From Candidatus Palauibacter polyketidifaciens (lineage in GTDB: Bacteria; Gemmatimonadota; Gemmatimonadetes; Palauibacterales; Palauibacteraceae), in contig NZ_CANPVO010000018.1 in the NCBI RefSeq assembly GCF_947581785.1, positions 41,265-105,264 on the forward strand: a DNA stretch of 64,000 bases, given 5' to 3'. Under the pieces are notes generated by a model. It worked only from the letters and a program-made list of their open reading frames with translations, was not told where the DNA came from and made no database searches. The translations under genes and the position numbers were made by a program. How positions within the stretch are numbered: the first letter of the stretch is position 1; each line of letters starts with the position of its first letter. Below, piece by piece: positions 50,569 to 60,454 of this stretch.

Positions 50569-51633
50569 TTAGCGGCGGTCCAGCTCGGCGCGCCGCGCCT
50601 CGCGCCTCTCGTCCTTCAGCTGGGCGAGCGGAATCGTGCGGATCTCTCCATCCCCCGCCTGCAGCGACACCGTCTCCTCGAACAGATCCCACGACTTCAC
50701 GTCCTCGCGGCCCTTCGCGGTCCGGATCGTCCGGCCCACGGGCGGGAAGCGCTTCTTCGCCTGCGCGTACACGGCGTGCTCGTAGCGGAGGCAGTTCATG
50801 AGACGGCCGCAGGCGCCCGAAATCTGGCTCGGGTTGAGGGAGAGGCCCTGGTCCTTCGCGAGCTGCAGCGTGACGGGTTCGATGGAAGTGAGCCACGAGC
50901 GGCAGCAGAGTTCGCGGCGGCAGCGGCCGAGCCCCCCGAGACGGCGTGCCTCGTCGCGGACGCCGATCTGCCGGAGGTCGATCCGGGTGCGGAAGGAGCG
51001 GGCCATGTCCCGCACGAGGGCGCGGAAGTCGACCCGCTTCTCCGCGGTGAAGTAGACCGTGAGCTTGTTGCGGTCCCACTGCCACTCCGCCTCGCTCACC
51101 TTCATCCGCAGCCGGTGCTTCATCGCGAGTTCGCGGGTGCGCCGGCGCACCTCGAGTTCCTGGTCGCGCAACTGCTGCAGCCGCAGGACGTCGGCCGGCG
51201 CGGCGCGGCGGATCACGCGGCGGGACGGCGGCGGGACGGCGCGTTCGCCCACGCTGTCGCAGCCCCCCTCACAGGCCAGGTCCCTGGCGGAGGCCGCGCG
51301 CTTCACCCACCCGATGTCCTGCCCGCGGTCGGCTTCCACGACGACGTACTCCCGCTCGGCCAGCGGGGGGACGCCGCTGAAGGCGAAGAAGTCGGAGCGA
51401 AGGCCCTTGAACTGGACCTCGAGGATCTGGCTCCGTCCGCCCGTCGCGGGACCCTGCGACGCGACGGGATCCGGCGTCGCCGCGGGGCTCGGGGGCGCGG
51501 CGGGACTCGGGGGCGCCACGGGGTCGGGCCCGGGCCGACGCCCGGGGGGGGCGCCGTTGCCGGGCTCGCCGCCGGGGCGCGCGGGACGGGGGGGGCGCGG
51601 CCGCACGGGGCGCGGCCGCCGGCCCTCGCTCAC
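50569..51633 (-). CDS. ricT: RicT/PSP1 family regulator
   Basis: 354 residues from the GTG at 51633, whose GTGA overlaps the accA stop (51630-51632). The first 60 residues are Pro/Arg/Gly-rich and low-complexity. PSP1 domain about 100 to 280: GLRSDFFAFSG, EYVVVEADRGQDIGWVKR, the Cys-rich RDEARRLGGLGRCRRELCC and RSWLTSIEPVTLQLAKDQGL, ending with SGACGRLMNCLRYEH. In Bacillus, RicT (YaaT) joins the Y-complex that affects RNA decay and development through iron-sulfur clusters; the same cysteines are present here. Confidence 0.9.
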   Translation of the reverse strand: MSEGRRPRPVRPRPPRPARPGGEPGNGAPPGRRPGPDPVAPPSPAAPPSPAATPDPVASQGPATGGRSQILEVQFKGLRSDFFAFSGVPPLAEREYVVVEADRGQDIGWVKRAASARDLACEGGCDSVGERAVPPPSRRVIRRAAPADVLRLQQLRDQELEVRRRTRELAMKHRLRMKVSEAEWQWDRNKLTVYFTAEKRVDFRALVRDMARSFRTRIDLRQIGVRDEARRLGGLGRCRRELCCRSWLTSIEPVTLQLAKDQGLSLNPSQISGACGRLMNCLRYEHAVYAQAKKRFPPVGRTIRTAKGREDVKSWDLFEETVSLQAGDGEIRTIPLAQLKDERREARRAELDRR

Positions 51634-52577
51634 CTCTCCTCCCAGGCGCCGATGGCGTAGTACTTGTCCCGCCGTGCTTCGACGAGGTCGCCCGGCTCCA
51701 GCTTCGCGAGCTCCCGCAGGTGGCGCCGGATCGCGGCGCCCATCGCTTCGACCGCCGCCTCCCGATCCGTGTGCGCCCCTCCCCGGGGCTCCGGGATGAC
51801 GTGATCCACGACGCCCAGATCCTGCAGGTCGCGGGCGGTAAGCTTGAGCGCCTCCGCCGCCTTGTCGGAGTGCTCGCGGCTCCGCCACAGGATCGCGGCG
51901 CACCCCTCGGGCGAGATCACGGAATAGATCGCGTTCTCCATCATCAGGACGCGGTCCGCCACGCCGATCCCAAGGGCGCCGCCCGAGCCTCCTTCGCCGA
52001 TGACGCAGCTCACGATGGGGACGCGCAGGCCCGCCATCACGGCGAGGTTGCGGGCGATCGCCTCCGCCTGGCCCCGCTCCTCCGCGCCGATGCCGGGATA
52101 CGCCCCCTGCGTGTCGATGAAGGTGATGACGGGGCGGCCGAACTTCTCGGCCAGCCGCAGCAGGCGCTTCGCCTTGCGGTATCCCTCCGGGTGGGGAGAA
52201 CCGAAGTTGCGGCGCAGGTTCTCCTTCATCTCCCGGCCCTTCTGGTGCCCGATGACCATGATGGAGCGGCCGTCGAGCTTGAGCCAGCCGCCGACGATCG
52301 CCGGGTCGTCGCGGAAGACCCGGTCGCCTCTCAGTTCGAAGAAGTCCGTGCCGATGCCCTGGATGTAGTCGAGCGAGAAGGGGCGGTCCTGGTTGCGGGC
52401 GAGCTTTACGCGGTCGAAACGCGAGAGCCGGGCCATGGCCTCATCGTGCGCAGCGGCGAGCTGGGCTTCCAGCGGCCCCAGCTCGGCGCTCACGTCGATC
52501 CCGCTCTCCTTGGCCTTGTTCCGAAGCTCCTCCACATGGCTGCGGAGCTCGGCCAAGCCCTCGTGTTCTATCGACAT
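51630..52577 (-). CDS. accA: Acetyl-CoA carboxylase carboxyltransferase, alpha subunit
   Basis: 315 residues. Forms malonyl-CoA with AccD. The N-terminal coiled-coil ELRSHVEELRNKA is followed by the crotonase-type core: DYIQGIGTDFFELRGDRVFRDDPAIVGG, KGREMKENLRRNFGSPHPEGYRKAKRLL, FIDTQGAYPGIGAEERGQAEAIA, and GEGGSGGALGIGVADRVLMME with SPEGCAAILWRS. Lies 110 bases after dnaE; accA beside dnaE is a common bacterial arrangement. No accD in the window. Confidence 0.95.
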   Translation of the reverse strand: MSIEHEGLAELRSHVEELRNKAKESGIDVSAELGPLEAQLAAAHDEAMARLSRFDRVKLARNQDRPFSLDYIQGIGTDFFELRGDRVFRDDPAIVGGWLKLDGRSIMVIGHQKGREMKENLRRNFGSPHPEGYRKAKRLLRLAEKFGRPVITFIDTQGAYPGIGAEERGQAEAIARNLAVMAGLRVPIVSCVIGEGGSGGALGIGVADRVLMMENAIYSVISPEGCAAILWRSREHSDKAAEALKLTARDLQDLGVVDHVIPEPRGGAHTDREAAVEAMGAAIRRHLRELAKLEPGDLVEARRDKYYAIGAWEER

Positions 52578-52687
52578 ACGCGATCATCTCTCGGTCCCGG
52601 AGCCGACATCCCCACATCGGCTGCCCGCACAAAATGGGCCCGCCGACGGTGATCCGGCCAGCGGGGGGCCGGAGAGGCGCCGAACCG

Positions 52688-55600
52688 TCAGCGACTCCGG
52701 ACCAGTCTCACGCCGCTTCCGCCGAGCAGTCCTCGCAGCTCTTCGACGAGGGTCGGCGTCGGGTCCACGCGCAGCGTTCGCGACGCGAAGCGCGGGGGTC
52801 GCGCCTCGTCTTCCGGCTCCGCGGGCCCGGCTTCGAGGTAGAGCGGGCCGCGACCCGGCGACGCCTCCAGCAGCTCCCGGGCCCGCGTGAAGGCGCCGGG
52901 CTCCGGCTGTTCGTCCTCGCGGAGTTCGATCAGGATCCCCACCTGTCCCTCGTCGCGCACATCCGCCAGCGGACGCACGGAGTCGAGGAAGACGGGCGGA
53001 TCGTCGTCATCCCGCGAGTTGCCCGACACCGTGCCCGCGATCAGGACCGGGCGGTCGTCCGTGAGGAGGTCGCGGTTCTTCTGCCAGACGTCGCCGAACA
53101 CGAGCGTGGTCGCCGTCCCGTGAAAATCCTCGATCGTGAGGCGCGCCCACTCCCGGCCGTCCTTGCGCGCGGTGCGGACCGAGGTCTCGGTGACGACGCA
53201 GGGGACCTCCACCTTCCGGTCGCGGCGCTCGCGCAGGTTCGTCGTCTTCGCCTCCAGCGAGTACAGCTCGACGAGATCCCGGTAGCGCTCGAGCGGGTGT
53301 CCGGAGATGTAGAACCCGAGGCGTTCCTTCTCCTCGCGCAGGCGGTCGCGCTCGCTCCACGCGGACACGATCGGGAGTTCGATTTCCGGCCGGGTCTCCG
53401 CCGCCTCGCCCCCGAACAGGCTCGTCTGTCCGCTCTCCGCCTCCTGCCGGCGGAGCTGCGCCTCGTTGAGCATGACCTCGAGGCCGGCGGAGAGGGCCGC
53501 GCGGTCGCCGAGGTCGTCGAGCGCCCCGGCGCCGATCAGCGCCTGGATCACGCGCGAGTTGTTGAGCCGCAGGTCGATCCGCTCGAGGAAGTCGATGAAG
53601 CTCTCGAACGGCGCCTCCTCCCGGGCCGCCTGAATCGACCGGATCGCGGAGTGTCCCACGCCCTTGATCGCGCCGAGCCCGAAGCGGATCGCCGACCGCC
53701 CCGGATCCTCCGGATCGTCGACGACCGTGAAGCGGTACCCCGACTCCTTCACCGAGGGGGGGAGCACCCGGATTCCGAGCGGCCGGGCCGCCCCGATGTA
53801 CGACACGACCGCATCCGTGCTCCCGATTTCGGACGAGAGGAGGCCGGCCATGAATTCGGCCGGATAGTGCGCCTTCAGCCACGCGGTGCGGTAGGAGAGG
53901 AGCGCGTACGCGACGCTGTGCGCCTTGTTGAAGCCGTAGCGGCCGAAGGTGCGGATGAGCTTGGCGATCTCGACCGCCTTCGGCTTCTTCACCCCGCGCT
54001 CGACCGCGCGCGTGACGAACTCGCCGAGGACCTTGTCCGTGAGTTCGGCGTCCTTCTTCCCCACCGCCTTCCGGAGCACGTCCGCTTCGGCGAGCGAGAA
54101 CCCCGCGAGCAGGTTGGCCGCCCGCATCACCTGCTCCTGGTAGGTGATGACCCCGTACGTCGGCTCGAGGACCTCCTTCAAGTCGGGGTGCGGGTACTCG
54201 ACCGCCTCGCCGCGCTTGCGGCGGATGTAGACGTCCGTCATCCCGGAGTCGAGCGGACCCGGGCGGATGAGCGCGTTGACGGCGACGAGGTCGTCGAACC
54301 GGTCGCAGCGCATCGCGCGCAGCTTGTCCGTCGCGAGGCTGGACTCGAACTGGAAGACGCCGCTCGTGCGGCCGGCCGCGAGCATCTCGTACACGGCGGG
54401 GTCCTCGAGGCCGATCTCCTCCCAGTCCACGCGGATCCCGTGCCGTTCCGCCACGTTCCGCGCGGCGTCGTCGATCACGGTGAGCGTGCGCAGGCCCAGG
54501 AAGTCCATCTTGAGCATGCCCGCCTTCTCGAGCGCGTTCATGTCGAACTGCGTGATCACCGCGCCGCTCTTCGAGTCCGAGCAGATCGGCACGTAGTCGT
54601 CGAGCGGTCCCGGCGCGATGACGACGCCCGCCGCGTGCACGGAGCTGTGGCGCGCGAGTCCCTCGATGCGTTCCGCGTAGTCGAGGAGCTTCTTCACCTG
54701 GGCGTCCTCGCGGTCGCTCTCGGCGAGTTCCCCCACCTTCTTCCGCGCCTGCGCCACCGTGAGCGAGTACCCCGGCGACGAGGGCACGAGCTTCGCGAGG
54801 CGATCCGTGTCCGAGGGCGAGAAGCCGAGCACCCGGCCCACGTCCCGGATCACGGCGCGCGCCTTCATCGTCCCGAAGGTGATGATCTGCCCGACCGAGG
54901 CCTGTCCGTACTTCTCGCGCACGTAATCGATGACCTCGCCGCGGCGCTCGTAGCAGAAGTCGATGTCGATGTCCGGCATCGAGACGCGTTCCGGATTCAG
55001 GAAGCGCTCGAAGAGGAGGTCGAACTCGAGCGGATCCACGTCGGTGATGCCGAGCGCGTAGCAGATGATCGACCCCGCGGCCGACCCGCGGCCGGGCCCG
55101 ACCGGGATGTCGCGTTCGCGCGCCGCGACGATGAAATCCCAGACGATGAGCAGGTATCCCGCGTACCCCGTGTTCTCGATGACCCCGAGTTCGTAGTCGA
55201 GGCGCTCGCTCACCGCCTCGGGCAGGGGATCGCCGTACCGGGCCTTCGCCCCCTCCGTCGCCTCGTGGCGCAGCATCTCCATGGGTTCGGGGAAGCGGTC
55301 CGGGAGCGGGAAGTCGGGCAGCTGGTACTGCTTCTCGAACTCGACGTTGCAGCGGTCCGCGATCTTCACCGTCTCGGCGAGCAGGCCGGGCAGGTCCGGG
55401 AAGAGTTCCGCCATTTCGTCGGCGGTCTTGAAGTAGCTCTCCTCCCCGTGGAAGCGGAGCCGGTCGGGGTCGTCCTTGTCCTTGCCCGTCCCGATGCAGA
55501 GGAGCGTGTCGTGCGCGTCCGCGTCCTCGCGCCGCATGTAGTGCGCGTCGTTCGTCACGACGAGCGGGAGTCCGAGTTCGTCGGAGAGCTGGATGATCCC

Positions 55601-56164
55601 CCGGTTCACGATGTCCTGCTTCGGAATCCCGTGGTTCTGGAGTTCGAGCCAGTACCGGTCCTTGAACACCCGCGCGTGCCACTCCGCCGCCCGCTTCGCG
55701 TCGTCGTACCGCTCGTGCATCAGGTAGCGCGGGACCTCGCCGGCGAGGCAGGCGGAGAGGCAGATGATCCCCTCCGCATACTTCTCAAGCATCTCGCGGT
55801 CCACGCGGGGGCGGCGGTAGAAGCCCTCCGTGTACCCGATGGACGAGAGCTTCACGAGGTTCGAGTACCCGCGGGCGTTCTCCGCGAGCAGGAGGAGGTG
55901 GGCGTTGAGGGCCGGGGCGCCCTCTTCCCGCCTGCGGGCCCGGCGGTCGCCGTACGCGACGTAGACCTCGCAGCCGAGGATCGGCTTGATTCCCTTCGCG
56001 CGCGCCTTCTCCTGGAACTCCCACGCGCCGTGCATGTTGCCGTGGTCCGTGAGGGCGATGGCGGGCATGCCGAGTTCGATCGCGCGGTCGATGAGGTCGT
56101 CGATCCGGTTCGCGCCGTCGAGGAGCGAGTACTCGCTATGTGTGTGTAGATGAACGAACGGCAT
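52688..56164 (-). CDS. dnaE: DNA polymerase III alpha subunit
   Basis: 1158 residues. Replicative polymerase. The N-terminal PHP domain opens VHLHTHSEYSLLDG with its metal His residues and ALTDHGNMHGAWEF. The catalytic palm carries PDIDIDFCYERR near residue 396, the Asp pair of C-family polymerases, preceded by GRGSAAGSIICYALGIT. The tandem HhH region is around residue 840, and the OB-fold (WARLTIEDFHGTATTLVFGDVW) near residue 1010. Length and order match DnaE1. First gene of the accA-ricT-metG run. Confidence 0.96.
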   Translation of the reverse strand: MPFVHLHTHSEYSLLDGANRIDDLIDRAIELGMPAIALTDHGNMHGAWEFQEKARAKGIKPILGCEVYVAYGDRRARRREEGAPALNAHLLLLAENARGYSNLVKLSSIGYTEGFYRRPRVDREMLEKYAEGIICLSACLAGEVPRYLMHERYDDAKRAAEWHARVFKDRYWLELQNHGIPKQDIVNRGIIQLSDELGLPLVVTNDAHYMRREDADAHDTLLCIGTGKDKDDPDRLRFHGEESYFKTADEMAELFPDLPGLLAETVKIADRCNVEFEKQYQLPDFPLPDRFPEPMEMLRHEATEGAKARYGDPLPEAVSERLDYELGVIENTGYAGYLLIVWDFIVAARERDIPVGPGRGSAAGSIICYALGITDVDPLEFDLLFERFLNPERVSMPDIDIDFCYERRGEVIDYVREKYGQASVGQIITFGTMKARAVIRDVGRVLGFSPSDTDRLAKLVPSSPGYSLTVAQARKKVGELAESDREDAQVKKLLDYAERIEGLARHSSVHAAGVVIAPGPLDDYVPICSDSKSGAVITQFDMNALEKAGMLKMDFLGLRTLTVIDDAARNVAERHGIRVDWEEIGLEDPAVYEMLAAGRTSGVFQFESSLATDKLRAMRCDRFDDLVAVNALIRPGPLDSGMTDVYIRRKRGEAVEYPHPDLKEVLEPTYGVITYQEQVMRAANLLAGFSLAEADVLRKAVGKKDAELTDKVLGEFVTRAVERGVKKPKAVEIAKLIRTFGRYGFNKAHSVAYALLSYRTAWLKAHYPAEFMAGLLSSEIGSTDAVVSYIGAARPLGIRVLPPSVKESGYRFTVVDDPEDPGRSAIRFGLGAIKGVGHSAIRSIQAAREEAPFESFIDFLERIDLRLNNSRVIQALIGAGALDDLGDRAALSAGLEVMLNEAQLRRQEAESGQTSLFGGEAAETRPEIELPIVSAWSERDRLREEKERLGFYISGHPLERYRDLVELYSLEAKTTNLRERRDRKVEVPCVVTETSVRTARKDGREWARLTIEDFHGTATTLVFGDVWQKNRDLLTDDRPVLIAGTVSGNSRDDDDPPVFLDSVRPLADVRDEGQVGILIELREDEQPEPGAFTRARELLEASPGRGPLYLEAGPAEPEDEARPPRFASRTLRVDPTPTLVEELRGLLGGSGVRLVRSR

Positions 56165-56241
56165 CCAGGCGACCCTGTCCGGCCAGGCGTGTCAGGTTTG
56201 GCTGCTTCGGCTGCCTTGGCGGCCGCGGCAGCCGCGTTCGG

Positions 56242-57273
56242 CTAGGCGCCGGGGTCGACGCAGCGGAACGACCCCAGTATTTCCTGCAACTGCAGCATGT
56301 ACTCGTACTTGGGCCGGTTCGGCGAATAGAGCCACGCATCGACGAAGTACGTGCGCGCCGGACAGTCGACCAGCCAGACGATGAACGGGCCCGCCGCAGG
56401 AAACCCGCCCGACTCATCCTGCCACACCCCGGTCACTTCCAGCGCCGGACGGCCCTCCCACATGAAGCTGACCACGCTCGAATTCGAGTCGTCGATGCGC
56501 TGTGGGACGTTGTAATGCGTGCCGTCGATCTCCGCCCGCCACTCCAGTGCCAACTCCCTCGTCAGCGAGTCCGCGTTCGGGCGCCAGGCGACGAGGACCG
56601 AGCGGATGAGTTCGCTCGGGTCCGGGTTGTCGTTGCGCAGGATGACGAGGCTGTCGCCCCCGCCGAGATCCCGCGCGATCCGGTCGTAGACCTCCGGGAC
56701 GAGCATCGAGAAGCCGAACCGCCGCCCCAGATCCGTCACGAGCGCGGTGTCGCCGGCCGTCGCGAACATCCGCCGCAGCACGAGTTCGCGGTAGTTCGTG
56801 TCCACCGCGTTCAGGACCGACGGCAGGGCCGTCACCCACGACTCGGCTTCGCGGCCGGACCGCAGCAGGACCGCCGTCACGGTCTGGGCCAGTGCCCATA
56901 CGTTGGAGGCCTGAAAGACGCGGCCCGGCTCGAGCGCGGAGAGATCCTGGCCCGCCTCGGCCGCCACCTCGAGCATGAGAGGATCGTCCGCCGTCCCGAA
57001 CACGATCAGGTTACGGAACATCTTCAGTTGTCCGACGTTTTCGTGGCCCGGGTCGACGAAGCTCACCTCGTACTGCTTCTCGTCGCGGCTCGTGAAGATC
57101 GTGGGTTCGAGGACCTGCCGGGTCTCCTCCTCCACTTGCAGCGAGAGCGAGTCGGGAGCGAGGATGATGAGGCTGTTCGCCTCGCCGAAGGCCGTCTGCT
57201 TGCTGCAGGCGGAGAGGACCGGGAGCGCGGCCGCGAGGAGCGCCGTCAGGGCGCCGAGAGGACGGATTTTCAT
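56242..57273 (-). CDS. DUF4837-family lipoprotein
   Basis: 343 residues from the ATG at 57273. Signal and lipobox ALTALLAAALPVLSACS with Cys near residue 23. The body resembles the DUF4837 family of Bacteroidota: SLIILAPDSL, a RNLIVFGT region, FGFSMLVPEVYDRIAR, LVILRNDNPDP, and DSNSSVVSFMWEGRPALEVTGVWQDE with a C-terminal FIVWLVDCPARTYFVDAWLYSPNRPKYEYM-type section. Envelope protein of unknown role. It sits 77 bases downstream of the dnaE start region on the same strand and diverges from the PhoD gene. Confidence 0.7.
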   Translation of the reverse strand: MKIRPLGALTALLAAALPVLSACSKQTAFGEANSLIILAPDSLSLQVEEETRQVLEPTIFTSRDEKQYEVSFVDPGHENVGQLKMFRNLIVFGTADDPLMLEVAAEAGQDLSALEPGRVFQASNVWALAQTVTAVLLRSGREAESWVTALPSVLNAVDTNYRELVLRRMFATAGDTALVTDLGRRFGFSMLVPEVYDRIARDLGGGDSLVILRNDNPDPSELIRSVLVAWRPNADSLTRELALEWRAEIDGTHYNVPQRIDDSNSSVVSFMWEGRPALEVTGVWQDESGGFPAAGPFIVWLVDCPARTYFVDAWLYSPNRPKYEYMLQLQEILGSFRCVDPGA

Positions 57274-57342
57274 GCGAGTGAAGCTAGACCGGACGGCTGG
57301 CGGCGGCAATCGAAGAGAACCCCTCGAGGGACGGTTTTCGCC

Positions 57343-58923
57343 GTGACGTCGCGCCGCGATTTCCTCGCCGCGTGGACCCGCTCCGCGGCGTTCTGCGCGC
57401 TCGCCCCGCTGCCCCTCGCGCAGTTCGGCCCCGGAGCCTCCGTGCGCGGCCGCGAACTCGGCCCGCGCGCCGCCCGCCCGGTGTCGGCGGACCAGTTCCC
57501 GTTCGAACTCGGCGTGGCCTCCGGCGAGCCCGCCGCCGACGGCGTCGTCCTCTGGACCCGCCTCCTCGCCCTGCCCGGCGACCCCGCCACCGCCTTCCCC
57601 GTCCGGTGGGAAGTCGCCTCGGACGAGGGATTCCGGAGCGTCGTCCGCAGCGGAGAAGCCGCCGCTCTCTCCGAACTCGGCCACTCCGTCCACGTGGAGG
57701 TCGACGGCCTCGACCCCGAACGCGACTACTGGTACCGGTTCCACGCCGCCGGCGCCACGAGCCCCGCCGGCCGCACCCGCACCGCCCCCGCCCCCGGCGG
57801 GCTGCCCGACCGCTTCGATTTCGTCTTCGTCTCCTGCCAGCACTACGAGCGCGGCTGGTACACCGGCTTCCGCCACATGGCCGCCGAATCCCCCGCCCTC
57901 GTCGTACACCTCGGCGACTACATCTACGAGAGCGGCCCCGGCGACCCGGACAACGCGGACCTCGTGCGCCTCCACGACACCGAGGAACCGCGCACGCTCG
58001 ACGGCTACCGCGCGCGGTACGCCCTATATAAAAGGGATCCCGACCTCCAGGCCGCCCACGCCGCCGCCCCCTGGGTCTTCACCCCCGACGACCACGAGGT
58101 CGACAACGACTGGGCCGGCGAGCACCACACCGAGGAGATGAGCCGGGAGGCGTTCCTCGCGCGCCGCGCCGCCGCCTTCCAGGCGATGTACGAGCACTTC
58201 CCCCTCCGACGGACGTCGCTCCCCACCGGCCCCGACGCGCAGCTGTACCGCCGCCTCGACTTCGGCTCGCTGATGCGGCTGCACGTCCTCGACACGCGCC
58301 AGTACCGCACCCTCCAGCCCTGCGGAGGCCGCCGCCAACCCCCCTGCCCCGAACAACACGCCGAGTCCGCGACCATCCTCGGAGCCTCGCAGTCGGACTG
58401 GCTCCTCAACGGCCTGGATCAATCCGGCGCTCGCTACAACGTCCTCGCGAACCAGGTCTTCATGGCCCGCCTCCTCGAGGGCACCGAGACCCTCACCCTC
58501 CCCATGGACAAATGGGACGGCTACCCCGCCGACCGCGCCCGCCTCATGACCTTCCTCCACGAGCGCCGCCCCTCGAACCCCGTCGTCCTGACCGGCGACC
58601 TCCACACCAACTGGGTCAACGACCTCAAACTCGACTTCGACCGCGCGGATTCTCCGGTCGTCGGAACCGAATTCGCCGGAACGTCCATCTCCTCCAGCGG
58701 AGACGGCGTCGACACCGGCCCCCAGGGCGAAAACGCCATGAGCCACAACCCCCACATCAAGTTCTTCAACGCCCAGCGCGGCTACGTCCGCTGCCGCCTG
58801 ACGCCGCAGCACTTGCGAACCGACTTCCGCGTCATGCCCTACGTCACCCGCCCCAACGCCCCGATCGCCACCCGCGCCAGCTACGTCGTCGAAGACGGAA
58901 TCCCCGGCGCCCAGGAAACTTGA
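57343..58923 (+). CDS. phoD: PhoD-type alkaline phosphatase, Tat-exported
   Basis: 526 residues, GTG start at 57343. The Tat signal SRRDFLAAWTRSAAFCALAPLPLAQF is clear (twin Arg in the SRRDF form). The metallophosphatase domain carries FVFVSCQHYERGW (Asp replaced by Cys/Gln-type metal site as in PhoD), LVVHLGDYIYESG, FTPDDHEVDNDWAG, and VVLTGDLHTNWVN near residue 410. PhoD enzymes use iron and calcium to release phosphate from esters. Probably feeds the PstSCAB system, though no PHO-box-like repeats were found upstream. Confidence 0.88.
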   Translation: MTSRRDFLAAWTRSAAFCALAPLPLAQFGPGASVRGRELGPRAARPVSADQFPFELGVASGEPAADGVVLWTRLLALPGDPATAFPVRWEVASDEGFRSVVRSGEAAALSELGHSVHVEVDGLDPERDYWYRFHAAGATSPAGRTRTAPAPGGLPDRFDFVFVSCQHYERGWYTGFRHMAAESPALVVHLGDYIYESGPGDPDNADLVRLHDTEEPRTLDGYRARYALYKRDPDLQAAHAAAPWVFTPDDHEVDNDWAGEHHTEEMSREAFLARRAAAFQAMYEHFPLRRTSLPTGPDAQLYRRLDFGSLMRLHVLDTRQYRTLQPCGGRRQPPCPEQHAESATILGASQSDWLLNGLDQSGARYNVLANQVFMARLLEGTETLTLPMDKWDGYPADRARLMTFLHERRPSNPVVLTGDLHTNWVNDLKLDFDRADSPVVGTEFAGTSISSSGDGVDTGPQGENAMSHNPHIKFFNAQRGYVRCRLTPQHLRTDFRVMPYVTRPNAPIATRASYVVEDGIPGAQET

Positions 58924-59009
58924 ACCCACCGCGCCGCGCCCATAGGATGGAGTCCGCCCGGCGCCCGGCCCTCCGTCAGCACGGAACGGTCGCGCGCCGG
59001 TCTTCTTCG

Positions 59010-59073
<64 letters not shown>

Positions 59074-59084
<11 letters not shown>

Positions 59085-59309
59085 TGACTCCCGCCTCGGT
59101 ATCCCAGCCTTAGCCTTGGCTCCGAATCTGGAGCGACCTCACGGACGGCCAAGTCGCCCAAGTAGTTCAACCGAGCGCCCCCACAGGGCGCGAGCTCGGT
59201 GAAGCATCGGCCCCGCAGGGGACGCTGCTTCACCAAATCTACCCGGGCCCACGCTCCCCGGTTATGAAGCCCCGGTCGTTTTCCCTCCGACGGGACGGGG
59301 AGCGACCTC
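59074..59309 (+). repeat. Diverged tandem copy of the tRNA 3' end with paired hairpins
   Basis: ACCCGGGCCCA, the 3' end of tRNA-Ile (59074-59084), recurs at 59241-59251. In both places GGAGCGACCTC follows about 45 to 48 bases later (59130-59140 and 59299-59309), giving an imperfect unit of about 168 bases. Between them lie two clean hairpins: GCGCCC/GGGCGC with outer CCGAG/CTCGG (59171-59199), and GGTGAAGCA/TGCTTCACC with inner CCCC/GGGG (59198-59234). The stretch 59085-59359 has no gene; it may be the remains of an earlier integration at the same tRNA. Confidence 0.5.
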
Positions 59310-59359
59310 GCGACCCATGAGCCGACGGTGTGCAGCCGTGTCAGCAGGTTCAAGCTCGG

Positions 59360-60454
59360 TCAGTGGTAGTAATAGGCATCCTCGAAGTCGTCCGTAACGA
59401 CCAGGTCCTCAGCTCCGAACTGCGCCGATGAGAGCGTAATGTCCTGGTCGTCCCGCTCGAGTTGCACGAAGATCCTAGCAGTGATGCTGTCCCGGATCTC
59501 CGCGACGCCGTATTCCTCAGCAACATAGTACCCGTCACTGGAGTATGATACGTCTTGATATTCAACTTCTGCGGAGACGAACAATCTGACGTGCGCAAGA
59601 CAGGAGACCCGATCCTCATCAACACGCAAGACCGTGACATCTTCGATTTCTTCGATTTCTTCGATTTCCAGGCCGAGGACGTCGCCTTCATATCTCTCGC
59701 CATCGTAACGGCCGCCGACGCTGTCGATATGCTCCGATAGCGCCTCTTGTAGGTCGTCCAGGAGTGGCGGTTCGTCGAACGTGGCCGCGATAGTCGCAGC
59801 GATATCGTGATCTTGAGCCGCTGTAACGAGAGGAAACAGGTTATCGAGACTCTTGATCGCAACGAGATGGTCAAGATCCTTCGCAGCACGCTGTACCGCC
59901 TTGTCCCTGGAGACGACATAGATACTCTCGTCGGCATCGGCACACCATTCTTGGAGTGCGAGAAGAGCGCTGGCGTCCGGAAATTCCTTGCTGTTCTTCT
60001 CGTCGAAGGGAGCCTGACCACTAAAATACCGGTCAAGCACTGGTCCAATCTGGAGGTCGGCAGCGCTATGCTCACGCGCGTTCCATTCGTGACGCAGTTT
60101 CCGTTCAAAATCCCGAAAGGCCTTGCTGGGTTCGGCCGGTTCGCTCAGCGGATCGGGGACCGGGAGGCGATGAGGGGCGTGGAAATAGCGGTTGTTCCAA
60201 CGGGTCAGGTCACGGACGACCTTATTGTGATCCTTAACCAGCTGGCTCTCCATGGTTCGGATCTGTCTACCGACTTCGCGCAGGGTCACGTCCGTGGTGT
60301 GCAACACGAAGACCTCGTCAGCTAGGTAACCGCCTAGCACTGTCATAATCTCCGTGTTGAGGTCGTGGCGATTGGAGCGAAAGACTTCCGTATCGAGGAA
60401 GATGTGCCGAGTTGCAGGGCCGACCGACTGCTTATCGTTATCTGTGTCTGTCAC
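59360..60454 (-). CDS. PIN-domain protein (DUF4935-like)
   Basis: 364 residues, GTG start with AAGGA 6 bases upstream. PIN nuclease domain about 15 to 195: HIFLDTEVFRSNRHDL (first acid), TDVTLREVGRQI, FPDASALLALQEW (metal acids) and SIYVVSRDKAVQRAAKDL. The C-terminal 170 residues hold a strand-rich domain and a Glu/Ile stretch EIEEIEEIED encoded by a 9-base tandem repeat (about 59640-59668) whose number could vary. Such proteins are frequent in defence islands and are likely RNases. First gene of the element, on the minus strand. Confidence 0.75.
   Translation of the reverse strand: MTDTDNDKQSVGPATRHIFLDTEVFRSNRHDLNTEIMTVLGGYLADEVFVLHTTDVTLREVGRQIRTMESQLVKDHNKVVRDLTRWNNRYFHAPHRLPVPDPLSEPAEPSKAFRDFERKLRHEWNAREHSAADLQIGPVLDRYFSGQAPFDEKNSKEFPDASALLALQEWCADADESIYVVSRDKAVQRAAKDLDHLVAIKSLDNLFPLVTAAQDHDIAATIAATFDEPPLLDDLQEALSEHIDSVGGRYDGERYEGDVLGLEIEEIEEIEDVTVLRVDEDRVSCLAHVRLFVSAEVEYQDVSYSSDGYYVAEEYGVAEIRDSITARIFVQLERDDQDITLSSAQFGAEDLVVTDDFEDAYYYH

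Noticed and set aside
52634..56149. Nearly gene-length open frame (over 3.5 kb) on the plus strand opposite dnaE
   Set aside because: In high-GC DNA the strand opposite a long gene often stays open in one frame. The translation has no domain, is Arg/Glu/Pro-rich, and dnaE itself is certain.
57274..57342. PHO box in front of the PhoD phosphatase gene
   Set aside because: No pair of GTCAC- or GTTAC-like units with 11-base spacing was found in the 69-base divergent gap.
59171..59234. CRISPR or tandem array in the hairpin-rich part after tRNA-Ile
   Set aside because: There are two different hairpins, not repeated units with spacers; nothing resembling a repeat-spacer pattern is seen anywhere in the window.
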